Below are positions 27,343 to 36,336 of a stretch of DNA of 51,354 bases, one piece after another. The stretch is from Caulobacteraceae bacterium (GTDB taxonomy: Bacteria > Pseudomonadota > Alphaproteobacteria > Caulobacterales > Caulobacteraceae). How positions within the stretch are numbered: position 1 is the first letter of the stretch; every line of letters starts with the position of its first letter. The DNA is taken from positions 1-51,354 of the forward strand of contig JARLIP010000172.1 of NCBI GenBank assembly GCA_031291685.1, written 5' to 3'. Below the pieces are notes generated by a model. It did no database searches, was not told the origin of the DNA, and saw only the letters and a list, made by a program, of their open reading frames with translations. Position numbers and translations under genes: made by a program.

Positions 27343-27741
27343 TCAGTTGACCAGGATCGTGCCCAGCAGCAGCTTGCCCCCCGGCTTGCCCAGCACCCGG
27401 TCGGTCTCCTTTTGCAGGACCCGGGCGATGTAGTCGGCGTCCGGGGCTCCACCCGGGCCCAGGCCCGAGGCGTAGGCCTGCAGCATCTGGATATAGGCGG
27501 CCCGCAGGCGGGGCAGGGAGATCTGGGCCTTGGCCCGCAGGGCGCCGTCCGGAATGTCCACCCCGACCTCAACGGTCATCACCCCACGATGGCCGTCCCC
27601 CCGCAGGACAGTGGCGGTCAGGGTCGACATCTGCACGAAGGTGATGCCGCCCCCCTTCTTCTTCTCTTCACCGGCCATGGCCAGGCCCGGGCCGGCGATC
27701 AGGGCGAGAGTCAGAAACATGAAGGTGCGACGGGACGTCAT
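27343..27741 (-). CDS. Small exported protein with Tat-like signal peptide
   Basis: A 132-residue protein starting MTSRRTFMFLTLALIAGPGLAMA, quoted here as two parts: the twin-arginine SRRTFMF and the hydrophobic core LTLALIAG with cleavage after AMA. The mature part begins EEKKKGGGITFVQMSTLTATVL and has a beta-strand pattern (VMTVEVGVDIPDG). It then has a helix and ends GKLLLGTILVN. The layout of a lysine-rich linker followed by a short domain faintly recalls FliL-like C-terminal domains, but no assignment is made. It is convergent with the SDR gene and divergent from the DUF983 gene. Expected in the periplasm. Confidence 0.65.
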   Translation of the reverse strand: MTSRRTFMFLTLALIAGPGLAMAGEEKKKGGGITFVQMSTLTATVLRGDGHRGVMTVEVGVDIPDGALRAKAQISLPRLRAAYIQMLQAYASGLGPGGAPDADYIARVLQKETDRVLGKPGGKLLLGTILVN

Positions 27742-27840
27742 GGGGCACGTTGTGGCGCGGGGGGAGTTGACGCCCCATTTACAGGACCGACGCGATCGGT
27801 TCTATCGAACCGGCGTTTCGTCGCGCCAAGGAAGGCCTAG

Positions 27841-28245
27841 ATGGCTCAGCATAATCTCTGGAGCGGCCTCAGCCGCGGGTTCATGGGCCATTGCCCCAAC
27901 TGCGGACAGGGCGCGCTGCTGCACAGCTACCTCAAGGTCACGCCCACCTGCGCGGCCTGCGGCCATGATAATGGCCGTTATCCCGCCGACGACGCGCCGC
28001 CCTATTTCACCATTCTGATCGTCGGCCACCTGGTGGTGCCGCCGCTGGTGCTGTTCCCGGGACTGTGGACCCTGTCGCCATTCCTCCTCCTGGGGGTCGC
28101 CCTGCCTCTGGTCGCCCTCCTGACCCTGGTGCTGCTGCCTCGGATCAAGGGCGCGGTGATCGGGGTGCAGTGGGCCATCACCAAGACCGAGGGCAAGGTC
28201 CCCGGCCAGAACGACGAAGGCGCCTGGGTCGAACCCAACCCCTGA
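27841..28245 (+). CDS. DUF983 family zinc-ribbon membrane protein
   Basis: A 134-residue protein with a four-cysteine ribbon (GHCPNCGQGALLHSYL and PTCAACGHD) at residues ~18-42. A conserved DDAPPYFTILIVGH entry into the first of two membrane helices follows (IVGHLVVPPLVLFPGLWTL, FLLLGVALPLVALLTLVLL). This is the standard DUF983 architecture. Members are sometimes near cytochrome oxidase genes; none is here, so function remains open. Its promoter region holds a 6-bp inverted repeat CGGTTC/GAACCG at 27797-27812. A dispersed repeat copy lies downstream before the convergent YccF gene. Confidence 0.85.
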   Translation: MAQHNLWSGLSRGFMGHCPNCGQGALLHSYLKVTPTCAACGHDNGRYPADDAPPYFTILIVGHLVVPPLVLFPGLWTLSPFLLLGVALPLVALLTLVLLPRIKGAVIGVQWAITKTEGKVPGQNDEGAWVEPNP

Positions 28246-28364
28246 GAGGGGGAGCCAGAGTCAAATGTTTAAGCACGTTCCCATCGCAATACCGGCCCAC
28301 CTTTGCGGAACGCGCCCTGACACCAACGACCGTTGAGCTTGACCACTAGAGTCCGTGTTTCTCA

Positions 28365-28496
28365 CCGTCATCCTCGACACGCAGTGTCGGGGATCCATGC
28401 CGCTCAAGCGACGCCGCGACGGGCTTTCAGACTGAGTCCCACGCGCGATGACCCGGCCTCGTTCACGGAATGGATCGCCGCAAGCGGCGATGACGG
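28365..28496. repeat. Dispersed ~132-bp repeat, copy B
   Basis: This copy has the same inverted ends as copy A (CCGTCATC at 28365, GATGACGG ending 28496). It shares internal blocks such as GGGGATCCATGCCG, CTTTCAGACTGA and TTCACGGAATGGATCGCCGC. The 44 bases upstream (from ~28321) match the leader of copy A, with scattered substitutions. It lies between the convergent DUF983 and YccF genes. No open frame is shared between the copies, so it is non-coding. Confidence 0.8.
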
Positions 28497-28537
28497 CCAA
28501 GTTGGCTGCAGCTGTCGGCCGCAAAGGCCGATCCGCC

Positions 28538-28933
28538 CTAAGCGTCGACAATGGTCACGCCGACTGGCGCGAGAGCGATCCGCGCCAGCTTGAAGTGCTG
28601 CAGGCCGAACGGAATGGTCACGATCAGCAGCATCAGGACGACTCCGGCCACCAGATGGGCCAGGGCCAGGTACCAGCCCCCCAGCAGGAACCAGATCACA
28701 TTGAGCAGGAACCCGATCGGGCCGGTCCCCAGGTCCTGACGCCCGCTGACCAGGGAGCGATCCACCACACGGCGGCCGAAGGGCCACAGGGTGAACAGGC
28801 CGATACGCGCCGCGGCGGCGGCCCAGGGCAGGCCGACCACGGTCAAGGCCAGCAGGATGGCGCTGAAGAACCAGGCGACCCCAGCGACAAGGCCGCCGAA
28901 CACCAACCAGAGAAGATTCAGAACTACGGTCAT
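28538..28933 (-). CDS. yccF: YccF family inner-membrane protein
   Basis: A 131-residue membrane protein made of two similar halves, as in YccF (DUF307 repeats). LNLLWLVFGGLVAGVAWFF / TVVGLPWAAAAARIGLFTLW / PFGRRVV in the first half parallels LNVIWFLLGGWYLALAHL / VTIPFGLQHFKLARIAL / APVGVTIV in the second. Function is unknown. The ATG at 28933 is preferred because the family begins MTVVLNLLW. An upstream ATG at 29014 adds 27 non-hydrophobic residues and would overlap the promoter region of the divergent kinase. Confidence 0.85.
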   Translation of the reverse strand: MTVVLNLLWLVFGGLVAGVAWFFSAILLALTVVGLPWAAAAARIGLFTLWPFGRRVVDRSLVSGRQDLGTGPIGFLLNVIWFLLGGWYLALAHLVAGVVLMLLIVTIPFGLQHFKLARIALAPVGVTIVDA

Positions 28934-29088
28934 CGGCGGCTCCAGGGGCGAGGTCTTCGACAGTAACCGCTCCCCCGCGGCGGGAACACATCTGCGACAA
29001 TAGGTCGCGTACAATGGGCCCTAACATTAACGCGGCCTTCCGCCGCAGGAGTAGAAATTGCTTCCGACACCACGTGGAAACGAGGCCG

Positions 29089-31599
29089 ATGGTCGAACTC
29101 TTGGGCGATGAGGCGCCCAGCATCGACAGAGGGATAGACGCAGCGGCGCGTCCAAACCGCTTGCTCGCCCTGGCGCGTCCCATCGGCCTCGGTCTTCTGG
29201 TGTTCGTCCTGGCGGCGATCACAATCCTGCTGGGCCGGATCACCGGGCGCGCCTCAGCGGTATGGCCCGCCAACGCCTTCGTCCTGGTCAGCCTGATCCG
29301 GTCCGAGCGGCGTCGTTGGCCTGTCTTCCTGGCCTGCGCCTTCATCGGCAACCTCACCGCCAACCTGCTGGGAGGAGACGCTCCCGTCCCGGGAGCCGTC
29401 CTGGCCCTAAGCAACACCCTGGAAAGCCTCATCTGCGCGACAGGGCTCCATCTGGTCCTCGGCCCAGGCCTGGACCTGACCCGCCGCAAGGACACCTGGA
29501 CCTTCGTCGGCATCGCCGCCGTCGTCGCCATCGCGTCAGGCCTGGTCGGCGTTGGCCTGGTGCGGTTCTATGAACGCCCCGATCCGGTCCACGCCGTGGT
29601 GATGTGGAGCCTAGCGGACCTGCTGGGGCTCACCGTGGTGGTTCCGGCCCTGTTGCTGATCAACCGCGCATCAATCGCCAAATTACTGGAACCACGGGTC
29701 GTGGCGGTGAATCTGGGCCTGCTCGCCCTGCTGGCGGGCACGATCACCTATGTCAGCCTGGCGACGCGGTTTCCATTCCTGTTCCTGATCACCCCCGTGC
29801 TTCTGTCGATCACCTTCCGCATGGAAGGCGTCGGCGCGGCCCTGGGGGTGCTGATCACCGCCACCACCCTGTGCGGCTTTGTCTTCGCCGGGCACGGCCC
29901 GATCGCCGTCCTGTTCCAGGACAAGACCTATCAGAACCTGAGCCTGCAACTGTTCCTGCTGGCCTCGGTCGGAGTGGTGTTTCCGGTCGCGGCCACCCTG
30001 GCGGAACGCCGCCGCCTGCGCGCGTCCCTGAAGAACAGCGAGACCCGCTACCGTGAGTTGGCGGACGTCTCCAGCGACATCATCATCCGCACCAACCTGA
30101 ACGAAACAATCCACTACGTCTCTCCCGCCTGCCGGCAGTTCGGCTATGAGCCCGGTGAACTGGTGGGCCGCTCGGCTTACGAGCTGATCCATGCCGACGA
30201 CATACCCGGCATCGCGGAGTTGGCCGACGCCCTTGCCGAAGGCGCCGTGGGCGCGGCCACGCGGCGGGAATACCGGGTGCGCAAGGCCGATGGCGACTAC
30301 GCCTGGGTCGAGGGCAACCACGCCATCGTCCGTCACGAACAAGGTCCCGACGACGGAGTCGAAATCATCGCCTATCTGCGGGACGTGACCGAGCGCCGGG
30401 CGCTGGAGGACGAACTGCGCGGCAAGCGCGCCGAGGCCGAGGCCGCCGCCGTGGCCAAGGCCGAATTCCTGGCCAATATGAGTCACGAGATCCGCACCCC
30501 ACTAACGGCGATCATGGGCTTTTCCGGCCTGCTGGACGGCGTCGAAGGCCTGTCGCCGGAGGCCGAGCTCTACGGCCGGCGCATCGCCACCGCCGGCCGC
30601 TCCCTGATGGCCGTGGTCAACGATATCCTGGACTTCTCCAAGCTGGAGTCCCGGCAACTGGAGCTTGATCCTCACCCGCTCAACCTGCGCGCCTTCGTCG
30701 AGGAGACCCTGGAGCTGAACGGCGCCCAGGCCCAGATCAAGGGCCTGACTCTGAGCGGCGGATTCGCCGACGACCTGCCGACGGACGTTCTGGTGGATGG
30801 CGGACGCCTGCGTCAGATTCTGCTCAATCTTCTGACCAACGCCATCAAGTTCACGGAAACGGGCGGGGTTGAGATCTTCGTCGATCACCTGCCCCCCGGC
30901 CTGCTGCGCATCGCCGTGGGCGACACGGGGATCGGCATTCCCGAGGATCGTCGGGACCGGCTGTTTCAGCGTTTTTCCCAGGTGGACGGTTCGGTCAGCC
31001 GCGAGCACGGCGGCAGCGGCCTTGGCTTGGCCATCTGCCGCGGCCTGACCGCCCTGATGGGGGGCGAGATCGGGGTGGACAGCGTCGAGGGGCGGGGATC
31101 GACCTTCTGGTTCACCGTCGCCGCCCTGCCCGTCGATGCGTCCGAGCCAATTCGCGCCACGACCATCGACTACGACGACGCCTTCGTCCCCGCCCGGATC
31201 CTGGTGGTGGACGATGTGGCGGTAAACCGCGAGCTGATGCGCGCCATGCTCAGCCCCTTCGGGCATATCCTGCAGGAGGCCAGCTGCGGCGCCACGGCGA
31301 TCGAGGCCGCCCACGTGACGGCCTTCGACCTGATCCTGATGGATCTGCAGATGCCCGGCATGGACGGGTTCGAAACCGCCCGGGCGATCCGCGCGTCATC
31401 TGTGCTTAACCATGACACCCCTATCGTGGCCGTGAGCGCCAATGTGCTCGTCCAGCACGTGGCCGCGTGTCACGCCGCTGGGATGAACGACCATATCGCC
31501 AAGCCGATTCAACCCCTGGAGCTCCTCGCCAAGGTCATGGCATGGACTCAGGGGATGGGGCCGGAGACCGGCGAACCTGAGACGGACACCGCGCTATGA
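29089..31599 (+). CDS. MASE1 hybrid sensor histidine kinase
   Basis: An 836-residue hybrid kinase. It has an N-terminal MASE1 membrane sensor of ~8-9 helices (residues ~25-300, with [15 protein letters not shown]), then a PAS/PAC domain (~318-435, [14 protein letters not shown] to [12 protein letters not shown]). The dimerisation domain carries the phospho-accepting His466 in [13 protein letters not shown]. The HATPase domain has the N box [14 protein letters not shown] and G boxes [12 protein letters not shown] and [12 protein letters not shown]-terminal receiver has the phospho-acceptor Asp752 in [13 protein letters not shown] and Lys in IAKPI. The ATG at 29089 follows GAGG. MASE1 ligands are unknown. 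Its stop overlaps the start of a stand-alone receiver gene. Confidence 0.9.
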   Translation: MVELLGDEAPSIDRGIDAAARPNRLLALARPIGLGLLVFVLAAITILLGRITGRASAVWPANAFVLVSLIRSERRRWPVFLACAFIGNLTANLLGGDAPVPGAVLALSNTLESLICATGLHLVLGPGLDLTRRKDTWTFVGIAAVVAIASGLVGVGLVRFYERPDPVHAVVMWSLADLLGLTVVVPALLLINRASIAKLLEPRVVAVNLGLLALLAGTITYVSLATRFPFLFLITPVLLSITFRMEGVGAALGVLITATTLCGFVFAGHGPIAVLFQDKTYQNLSLQLFLLASVGVVFPVAATLAERRRLRASLKNSETRYRELADVSSDIIIRTNLNETIHYVSPACRQFGYEPGELVGRSAYELIHADDIPGIAELADALAEGAVGAATRREYRVRKADGDYAWVEGNHAIVRHEQGPDDGVEIIAYLRDVTERRALEDELRGKRAEAEAAAVAKAEFLANMSHEIRTPLTAIMGFSGLLDGVEGLSPEAELYGRRIATAGRSLMAVVNDILDFSKLESRQLELDPHPLNLRAFVEETLELNGAQAQIKGLTLSGGFADDLPTDVLVDGGRLRQILLNLLTNAIKFTETGGVEIFVDHLPPGLLRIAVGDTGIGIPEDRRDRLFQRFSQVDGSVSREHGGSGLGLAICRGLTALMGGEIGVDSVEGRGSTFWFTVAALPVDASEPIRATTIDYDDAFVPARILVVDDVAVNRELMRAMLSPFGHILQEASCGATAIEAAHVTAFDLILMDLQMPGMDGFETARAIRASSVLNHDTPIVAVSANVLVQHVAACHAAGMNDHIAKPIQPLELLAKVMAWTQGMGPETGEPETDTAL

Positions 31600-31994
31600 A
31601 TACGCAGCAGGACTGGAAGCCCCCGGTGATGGTGGTCGAGGACGACCCCCTGATCGGTGAACTGCTGAGCCTGAAACTGAAGTCCGCCGGCTATAACCCC
31701 ACCCTGGTCAAGAACGGGGTCGAGGCGCTGAAGCGGGTCGGAGAGATCAAGCCGCGGATGGTGTTGCTGGACCTGGGTCTGCCAAAGGTGGACGGCTTCC
31801 AGGTGCTGGAGAGCCTGCGCCGGGATCTGCGCTTTCCGCGCCTGCCCATCGTGGTGCTGACCGCGCGGCAAGGGGGCGAGGAGGTGCGGCGGGCGATCAA
31901 GCTGGGCGCCAGCGACTATGTGACCAAGCCCTTCGACCTGTCGGCCCTGCTCAAGCGGCTGGCGGTCCATTTGCCGGCCTGCGCCACGGCCTGA
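31596..31994 (+). CDS. Single-domain response regulator
   Basis: A 132-residue CheY-like receiver with no output domain. It has the acidic pocket MVVEDDPLIGEL, the phospho-acceptor Asp in VLLDLGLPKVDGF, Thr in VVLTARQGG and Lys in DYVTKPFDL. ATGA overlap with the hybrid kinase gene means coupled translation, so it is the likely phosphate partner or sink in a phosphorelay. A downstream effector (histidine phosphotransferase or DNA-binding regulator) is not in the window. Confidence 0.9.
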   Translation: MNTQQDWKPPVMVVEDDPLIGELLSLKLKSAGYNPTLVKNGVEALKRVGEIKPRMVLLDLGLPKVDGFQVLESLRRDLRFPRLPIVVLTARQGGEEVRRAIKLGASDYVTKPFDLSALLKRLAVHLPACATA

Positions 31995-32128
31995 GCCGCC
32001 CTCCAAACCCGGCCGCCCAAACATGGCCATCCGTGCACGGAGGCCTAGGCGCCGCCGCGGCGTTTTCAAGACTTGCAATCGGCGAGAGTCTGCGCTTTGA
32101 GCCTACGCGTTCAATTCACGGAGACCCG

Positions 32129-32482
32129 ATGCAAGAACCGAAGAGGGCGAGTTTTGCCGATCGCCTGGCGACAGCCGCCGAGGCCAAGAAGGCCCGGCTC
32201 GCCAAGTTCACCCCCAAGCCAACCGTAACCGATCCCAACTTCCAGAACCGCCAGCAGCGTCGCGCGGCCGAGATCGAGGCGGTCAGGGCCGCCCGCGAGG
32301 CCGAACGCGAAGCGGCCCGGCTGGCTCAGCTCGAAGCCCAGCAGGCCGCCCATCAGGCCAGCCTGGAGGCCGAACTGAGCGAGCTGGACGCAAAGCGCCA
32401 GGAACGCAAGGATCGCAAGGCCCAGGTCAAGGCCGAGGCCCGCGCCAACCGCGAAGCCAAGGCGGCCGATCGCCGCAAATAG
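32129..32482 (+). CDS. DUF6481-type small charged helical protein
   Basis: A 117-residue very hydrophilic protein: a conserved head (EPKRASFADRLATAAEAKKA, then KFTPKPTVTDPNF) followed by a continuous, probably coiled-coil alpha-helix of alternating Arg/Lys/Glu/Ala to the C-terminus. The head matches my memory of the DUF6481 family, widespread in Caulobacterales and sphingomonads. Function unknown; RNA or ribosome association would fit the charge pattern but is speculation. The ATG at 32129 is preceded by GGAG; an upstream ATG at 32033 adds residues lacking the family pattern. A strong hairpin closes the transcript. Confidence 0.7.
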   Translation: MQEPKRASFADRLATAAEAKKARLAKFTPKPTVTDPNFQNRQQRRAAEIEAVRAAREAEREAARLAQLEAQQAAHQASLEAELSELDAKRQERKDRKAQVKAEARANREAKAADRRK

Positions 32483-32509
32483 GCTCGCTGAAAATAGACT
32501 GGTCGATTG

Positions 32510-32544
32510 CGTGAAATCAGGGCCGCACCGGCCCTGATTTCACG
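32510..32544. terminator. Bidirectional hairpin terminator
   Basis: A perfect 16-bp stem (CGTGAAATCAGGGCCG, loop CAC, then its exact complement). It lies 27 bases after the DUF6481 stop and 11 bases from the convergent porin stop. The outer stem is A/T-containing, giving GAAAT/ATTTC at the base, but there is no extended T-run on either strand. Position between two convergent genes and perfect pairing argue for a shared terminator. Confidence 0.7.
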
Positions 32545-32555
32545 TCGCCATGCTT

Positions 32556-33926
32556 TCAGAAGTGCGTATGCAAGCGGACGGCCACGACGGGGGCCGGGCC
32601 GCGATCCGCGTTGTACCCGGGGTGATCGATCACCTGACCATCGAGGCTGAGACTGACCGCCGGGGTCAGGGCGGCGCTGTAATAGACCTCGACGGCCTCC
32701 TCCGCGCTGGCGTGGGGCAAGCGCCCGTCACCCACCAGGATGCCGACGCCGCCGGCGGCCAGATAGGCCTTGTGGATCGACGAGACGCCATTGATCACGG
32801 CGCCGAGGCCCACTGTATCATTGGACCGCCCCCAGCCCCGGCCATCCAGGGACAAACCCATGGCGAAGGTGCGATCGACGTCCGTGAACTCATAGGCCTC
32901 TGCGTCACCGCCAGCGACACCCGCGCGGGCGAAGAGACCCAGGCCCGGTCTCAGCTCCTGCTCCAGGTTCAGGCTGACGCCCCCACGATTGCGGTAGTCG
33001 CGGACCGCCGCGGTGCTGGGGGTCTGGTTGGTGGCCGCGCCCAGGGCGATGGCCTGATCGTAGAGCCCCATCCGCCCGCGGGTCAGGAAACCCGTGACCG
33101 CGAGCTTGCCGGGATGGCCGGCCAGTTCGTGGCGCTCCTCGATTTCCCCGATCAGCTGGAACTGGCCAAAGCGCCCGTCCAGATGCTCGCTGTTAGGCAC
33201 GATGGACAGGTCATAGCCCCCCGCCCGCAGGGTCCAGCGCCCCTGGTACCATTCCGCCGCCGCCCCGACGCTATAGCCCCAGGCGTCGGCGGCGTAGTCG
33301 AAGGTGCCGGTGTCGATCAGGGTCCAGTTGAGGAAGTCGGCCCTGGGATCATGGGCGTATTTGTTGGTGTCGAAGATATCCCCGACCCCCATCTTGCCGA
33401 TGGTGATCACCAGACGGTTTTCGGTCTGATGGCCCGCCATCTGGTTGATGTCGGCCTCGACCGCCTTTTCCTCGCCCCCCAGATTGATGGTCTGGCGCAG
33501 GAACACCCGCTGCAGTCTCAGATAGGGATCGCGCTTGCCGACCTTGTAGGCCTCGCCGCTGGGAAAGCCGGCGGCGCCCAGGGTGTCGCTGAGGCCAAAG
33601 CCCTGGTCGATCTCGGGATTGATCCACAGCTCCGCCCCGCGCCAGGGCCGCAGGCCGGCATAGAGGGTGGCGTCGAAGGTCTCACGCCCCCGCGTCCCGG
33701 GGTCCAGGCTGTTGGCGCCGCGATAGGGCGAGGGAAAGGCGATGGTCGCCTGCTCCACCACCGTGGCCTGCCCATGCACGGCCCAGATCAACGTATCGTT
33801 CGGGGCGGGGGCGGACGTATCCGCCCGGGCGCCGGACGCGGCGGCGAGGGCAAGGGTTCCGAACAGACCAAGGAGGCCTTTGGCGCGCGTCAGAGAGGCG
33901 CGCCGAGTGGGCGGGGTGGAAATCAT
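32556..33926 (-). CDS. OprB-family carbohydrate-selective porin
   Basis: A 456-residue outer-membrane beta-barrel with a Sec signal (basic start, LLGLFGTLALAAASGARA, cut before DTSAPA). The OprB pattern is clear: HGQATVVEQATIAFPSPYRG, NPEIDQGFGLSDTLGAAGFP, RLQRVFLRQTINLGG and FDTNKYAHDPRADFLNW. The C-terminus is VVAVRLHTHF, ending in the aromatic residue needed for barrel assembly. OprB proteins admit glucose and other sugars across the outer membrane, giving the cell passive uptake beside TonB systems. It converges on the DUF6481 gene with a shared hairpin terminator. The region upstream is a 388-base non-coding stretch. Confidence 0.9.
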   Translation of the reverse strand: MISTPPTRRASLTRAKGLLGLFGTLALAAASGARADTSAPAPNDTLIWAVHGQATVVEQATIAFPSPYRGANSLDPGTRGRETFDATLYAGLRPWRGAELWINPEIDQGFGLSDTLGAAGFPSGEAYKVGKRDPYLRLQRVFLRQTINLGGEEKAVEADINQMAGHQTENRLVITIGKMGVGDIFDTNKYAHDPRADFLNWTLIDTGTFDYAADAWGYSVGAAAEWYQGRWTLRAGGYDLSIVPNSEHLDGRFGQFQLIGEIEERHELAGHPGKLAVTGFLTRGRMGLYDQAIALGAATNQTPSTAAVRDYRNRGGVSLNLEQELRPGLGLFARAGVAGGDAEAYEFTDVDRTFAMGLSLDGRGWGRSNDTVGLGAVINGVSSIHKAYLAAGGVGILVGDGRLPHASAEEAVEVYYSAALTPAVSLSLDGQVIDHPGYNADRGPAPVVAVRLHTHF

Positions 33927-34314
33927 CTGAGGCTCTAGATCTGGAAGATTTCGGGATTGACGGCGGAGGAACCCGGCGCGGCGATAGCAGTCCCTGGATG
34001 GGTTTGCATGGGAAGGTTGGATAAAGGTGATAAAAGGCCGTCCTCAAAAAACAGAAATGACGCGGCGTTTAAGCTTCCTTCGATGCGCGACATCGCCCCC
34101 AACTTGGCGCCCTTCGACGACCGTCTGGTGACAGGATCACGCGCCCTTTGATGTGTTGGCGGATCATTTCGGATCACCTACGGACCCGGCGCCAAGGCGC
34201 CATGGAAGCTGTTGAGGACAAGGGCCACGCCAAGGCCATTCCGAACGTGTCGGATGACATCAGCTAGCGGTGGTGATATACCCTACTGGAGTATAGGTCA
34301 AGGAGACGTCAGAC
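33927..34314. other. Divergent promoter region between porin and metal-sensor genes
   Basis: I see no convincing gene. AT-rich tracts at ~34015-34075 stand out from the GC-rich surroundings and probably carry the porin promoter. Two short frames (33957-34151 and 34151-34267, plus strand) lack ribosome sites and family features. The right end holds the putative metal-sensor operator described separately. Confidence 0.4.
34277..34295. promoter_or_regulatory. Putative CsoR/RcnR/FrmR-type operator
   Basis: TATAC at 34277-34281 and GTATA at 34291-34295 flank CCTACTGGA, giving an AT-edged, G/C-centred inverted repeat of the kind bound by CsoR/RcnR repressors (known sites have A/T-rich ends around G-tracts). 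The repeat overlaps the presumed -10 region and ends just before the ribosome site AGGAG (34301-34305) of the repressor gene, as expected for autoregulation. Confidence 0.5.
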
Positions 34315-34593
34315 GTGCCGCACATCGCCACGGAAAAAATCAAATTGCTCAATCGGCTCAAGCGGTTGCGCGGGCAGATCGAGGCGATTGAGCGGCTGGT
34401 CCATGAAGACGCCGAGTGTGCCCGGGTGTTGCAGCAGGCCACAGCCTGCCGCGGCGCGCTGGAGGGATTTATCGGTGAGGTGATCGAGGACCATATCCGC
34501 GAGCACATGGTCGACCCCGCCGCGCCACGGGACGATCCCCGCGTCCAGGCCGCCGAGGAACTGGTGGCGATCGTCCACTCCTACCTGACCTGA
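34315..34593 (+). CDS. RcnR/FrmR-type metal- or formaldehyde-responsive repressor
   Basis: A 92-residue all-helical DNA-binding protein of the CsoR/RcnR family. Residues His3, Cys35, His60 and His64 are all present (MPHI..., DAECARVL, EDHIREH), the full ligand set known for the Ni/Co sensor RcnR. FrmR shares Cys35 and has Pro2, which this protein also has, so formaldehyde sensing is the main alternative. The conserved RLKRLRGQIEAIERL helix binds DNA. The start is GTG with AGGAG nine bases upstream. No RcnA/DmeF efflux gene or frmA dehydrogenase adjoins it; the only neighbours are a convergent MFS gene and a divergent porin. Confidence 0.88.
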   Translation: MPHIATEKIKLLNRLKRLRGQIEAIERLVHEDAECARVLQQATACRGALEGFIGEVIEDHIREHMVDPAAPRDDPRVQAAEELVAIVHSYLT

Positions 34594-34614
34594 CCCCTGC
34601 CCCAGATTTGGCGA

Positions 34615-36213
34615 TCAGAGGGTCTCCAGCGCGCCGCCCGGGACGGACCCGGCATCGCCCAAGGCCCGCCCCCGGGTCTCCCTGCCGAACAGCAGCACCA
34701 GCACGGCCGCCGCGGCCACGGGGGCGGCCATCATCCAGGCCGCCAGACCCAGGGCGGGAACCAGGGCCGCCAGGCTCAGCCCCTGGGCGACCAGACCGCC
34801 GGCCTTGCTGGCCCCCGCGATCCAGCCCGAGCCGCGCCCCCGCATCGCCAGGGGATAGTTCTCCGCCGAATAGGGCAAAAGCACCGCGATCACGCCGTTG
34901 GAGCCGACGATGAGGAGAGCGATGGCCAGGACGGGATTGGCCAGCAGCCCCCTGCCCGCCCCCGTCTCCAGGCCCAGGACCGCCCCTAGCCCCGCCGCCG
35001 TGATCAGCAGCATGGCCACCAGCGCCCCCTTGCTGCTCCAGCGGCTGTAGAGCAGGGCCGCCAGCGCCACGGTGGGCAGGGCGACGAAGGCGGACCTGGC
35101 CAGGAGGCCGCTGGCCGTGGCGGCGCTATAGCCCTTGGCCACCAGGTCTCCCGGCAGCCACAGGAGCAGGCCGAAATTGATCAGGCCCCAGGCCAGGCCG
35201 GTCACGGTCAGGGCCAGGGTCACGCGCCACAGGCCCGCCGCAGCCACCGGGGCGCGGGCGGCGCCCTGGGCCGAGGTGGGCGGCGCCGATGAGGACACGC
35301 GCACCTTGGAGCCGAGCCGTTGCAGAACCGCCGCCGCCTCGGCCTGACGGCCTTGCAGGATCAGAAAGCGGGGAGATTCGGGAATGAACCGGTTGAGGGT
35401 GACCAGCAGCACCCCGGTGGGCAGGCCCAGGAACCACAGGATCCGCCAGCCGAAATGGCCGATCAGCAGGCTGGAGCAGGTGCTGGCCGCCAGATATCCC
35501 CCCACCAGACCCAACCCACCCACCAGCACCAGGACCCAGCCCCGATGGCGGGCGGGAATGGTCTCGGCCAGCAGGGTGTAGGCGATGGGCATCAGCCCTC
35601 CGGCGGAGGCGCCCATCAGAAAGCACATGACGAGGTTCCAAGCGAAGGACGGCATGGCGCCACAGATGGCGGTACCCACGAACATGATCGCCGCCAGCAG
35701 GATCGAGGCCCGTCGCCCGAACAGATCCGCCAGCACCCCCCAGACCAGGGAGCCGATCACCGTGCCGGTCAGGGCGGTAAAGGGCAGGAGGGCCGCCACG
35801 GCCTTGGTCAGGCCGTACTCCCGCGCCACCCCGGGGGTGACGAAGCCCAGGGTCGCCGGCTTCATGGTGTCGATCACCAGGGCCAGGGTCAGGACCGCCA
35901 TCAGCATCAGGTGGCGGCGGTTCAGCCGCACGGCCTCGTCGGTCTCGACGATCAGGGTGGGCGCCAAATGGACAGCGCTGTCATTTTTCGGAAGCAAAGA
36001 CCAGCCGGACAGGACCGCGCCCGCCACGATCAGGGCCATGCCCAGGACCATACCGGGATCGGTGGGCATGCCGGCCATCTGGTAGCCCATGTCGGCGCAG
36101 GCCAGGAACATGGGGATGTGCAGCAGCACGCCCGTGGCCACCATCAGGCAGCCGCCCCAGAAGGCGGCCAGGCGCCCCCGTCCGTCGATCGCCGCCCCAG
36201 CAATGGTGGTCAT
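34615..36213 (-). CDS. MFS transporter, metabolite:proton symporter type
   Basis: A 532-residue transporter, longer than usual. Two extra N-terminal helices (residues ~15-70) precede a standard 12-helix MFS core beginning at HLMLMAVLTLALVIDTMKPA. The core has the loop-2/3 motif GVLADLFGRRASILLAAI and, after helix 6, RFIPESPRFLILQGR, typical of the sugar/aromatic-acid (AAHS) groups. A proline- and alanine-rich cytosolic loop separates the halves. The N-terminal addition may come from a fused membrane segment of unknown role. It converges with the metal-sensor gene (21-base gap) and lies downstream of the amidohydrolase in the same direction. Probably imports an organic acid or related compound. 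Confidence 0.82.
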   Translation of the reverse strand: MTTIAGAAIDGRGRLAAFWGGCLMVATGVLLHIPMFLACADMGYQMAGMPTDPGMVLGMALIVAGAVLSGWSLLPKNDSAVHLAPTLIVETDEAVRLNRRHLMLMAVLTLALVIDTMKPATLGFVTPGVAREYGLTKAVAALLPFTALTGTVIGSLVWGVLADLFGRRASILLAAIMFVGTAICGAMPSFAWNLVMCFLMGASAGGLMPIAYTLLAETIPARHRGWVLVLVGGLGLVGGYLAASTCSSLLIGHFGWRILWFLGLPTGVLLVTLNRFIPESPRFLILQGRQAEAAAVLQRLGSKVRVSSSAPPTSAQGAARAPVAAAGLWRVTLALTVTGLAWGLINFGLLLWLPGDLVAKGYSAATASGLLARSAFVALPTVALAALLYSRWSSKGALVAMLLITAAGLGAVLGLETGAGRGLLANPVLAIALLIVGSNGVIAVLLPYSAENYPLAMRGRGSGWIAGASKAGGLVAQGLSLAALVPALGLAAWMMAAPVAAAAVLVLLFGRETRGRALGDAGSVPGGALETL

Positions 36214-36336
36214 GCCCGCCTCCCAGACACGCCCGGCCAGAGTCCCGGGCCCGGAGGTCGTTCAGCGCCTCCACGATATAGCGGTAACACGACTTTTGCG
36301 GGCGCCCAAGGCCGGACCTGGGCGCGCCGCTACCCC

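Noticed and set aside
27797-27812. CGGTTC-TATC-GAACCG before DUF983 as an SOS box
   Set aside because: The alphaproteobacterial LexA site is a direct repeat GTTC-N7-GTTC; the spacing and orientation here do not fit.
33935-34177. Minus-strand 80-codon frame upstream of the porin
   Set aside because: It overlaps the likely porin promoter, lacks a ribosome site and shows no recognisable feature.
34151-34267. Short plus-strand frame of 38 codons before the RcnR-like gene
   Set aside because: No ribosome site, no family similarity and no hydrophobic or coiled pattern; likely chance.
36302-36325. Hairpin GCGCCCA/TGGGCGC after the amidohydrolase stop as a terminator
   Set aside because: The stem is only seven pairs and no T-run follows on the minus strand; in such GC-rich DNA this can occur by chance.
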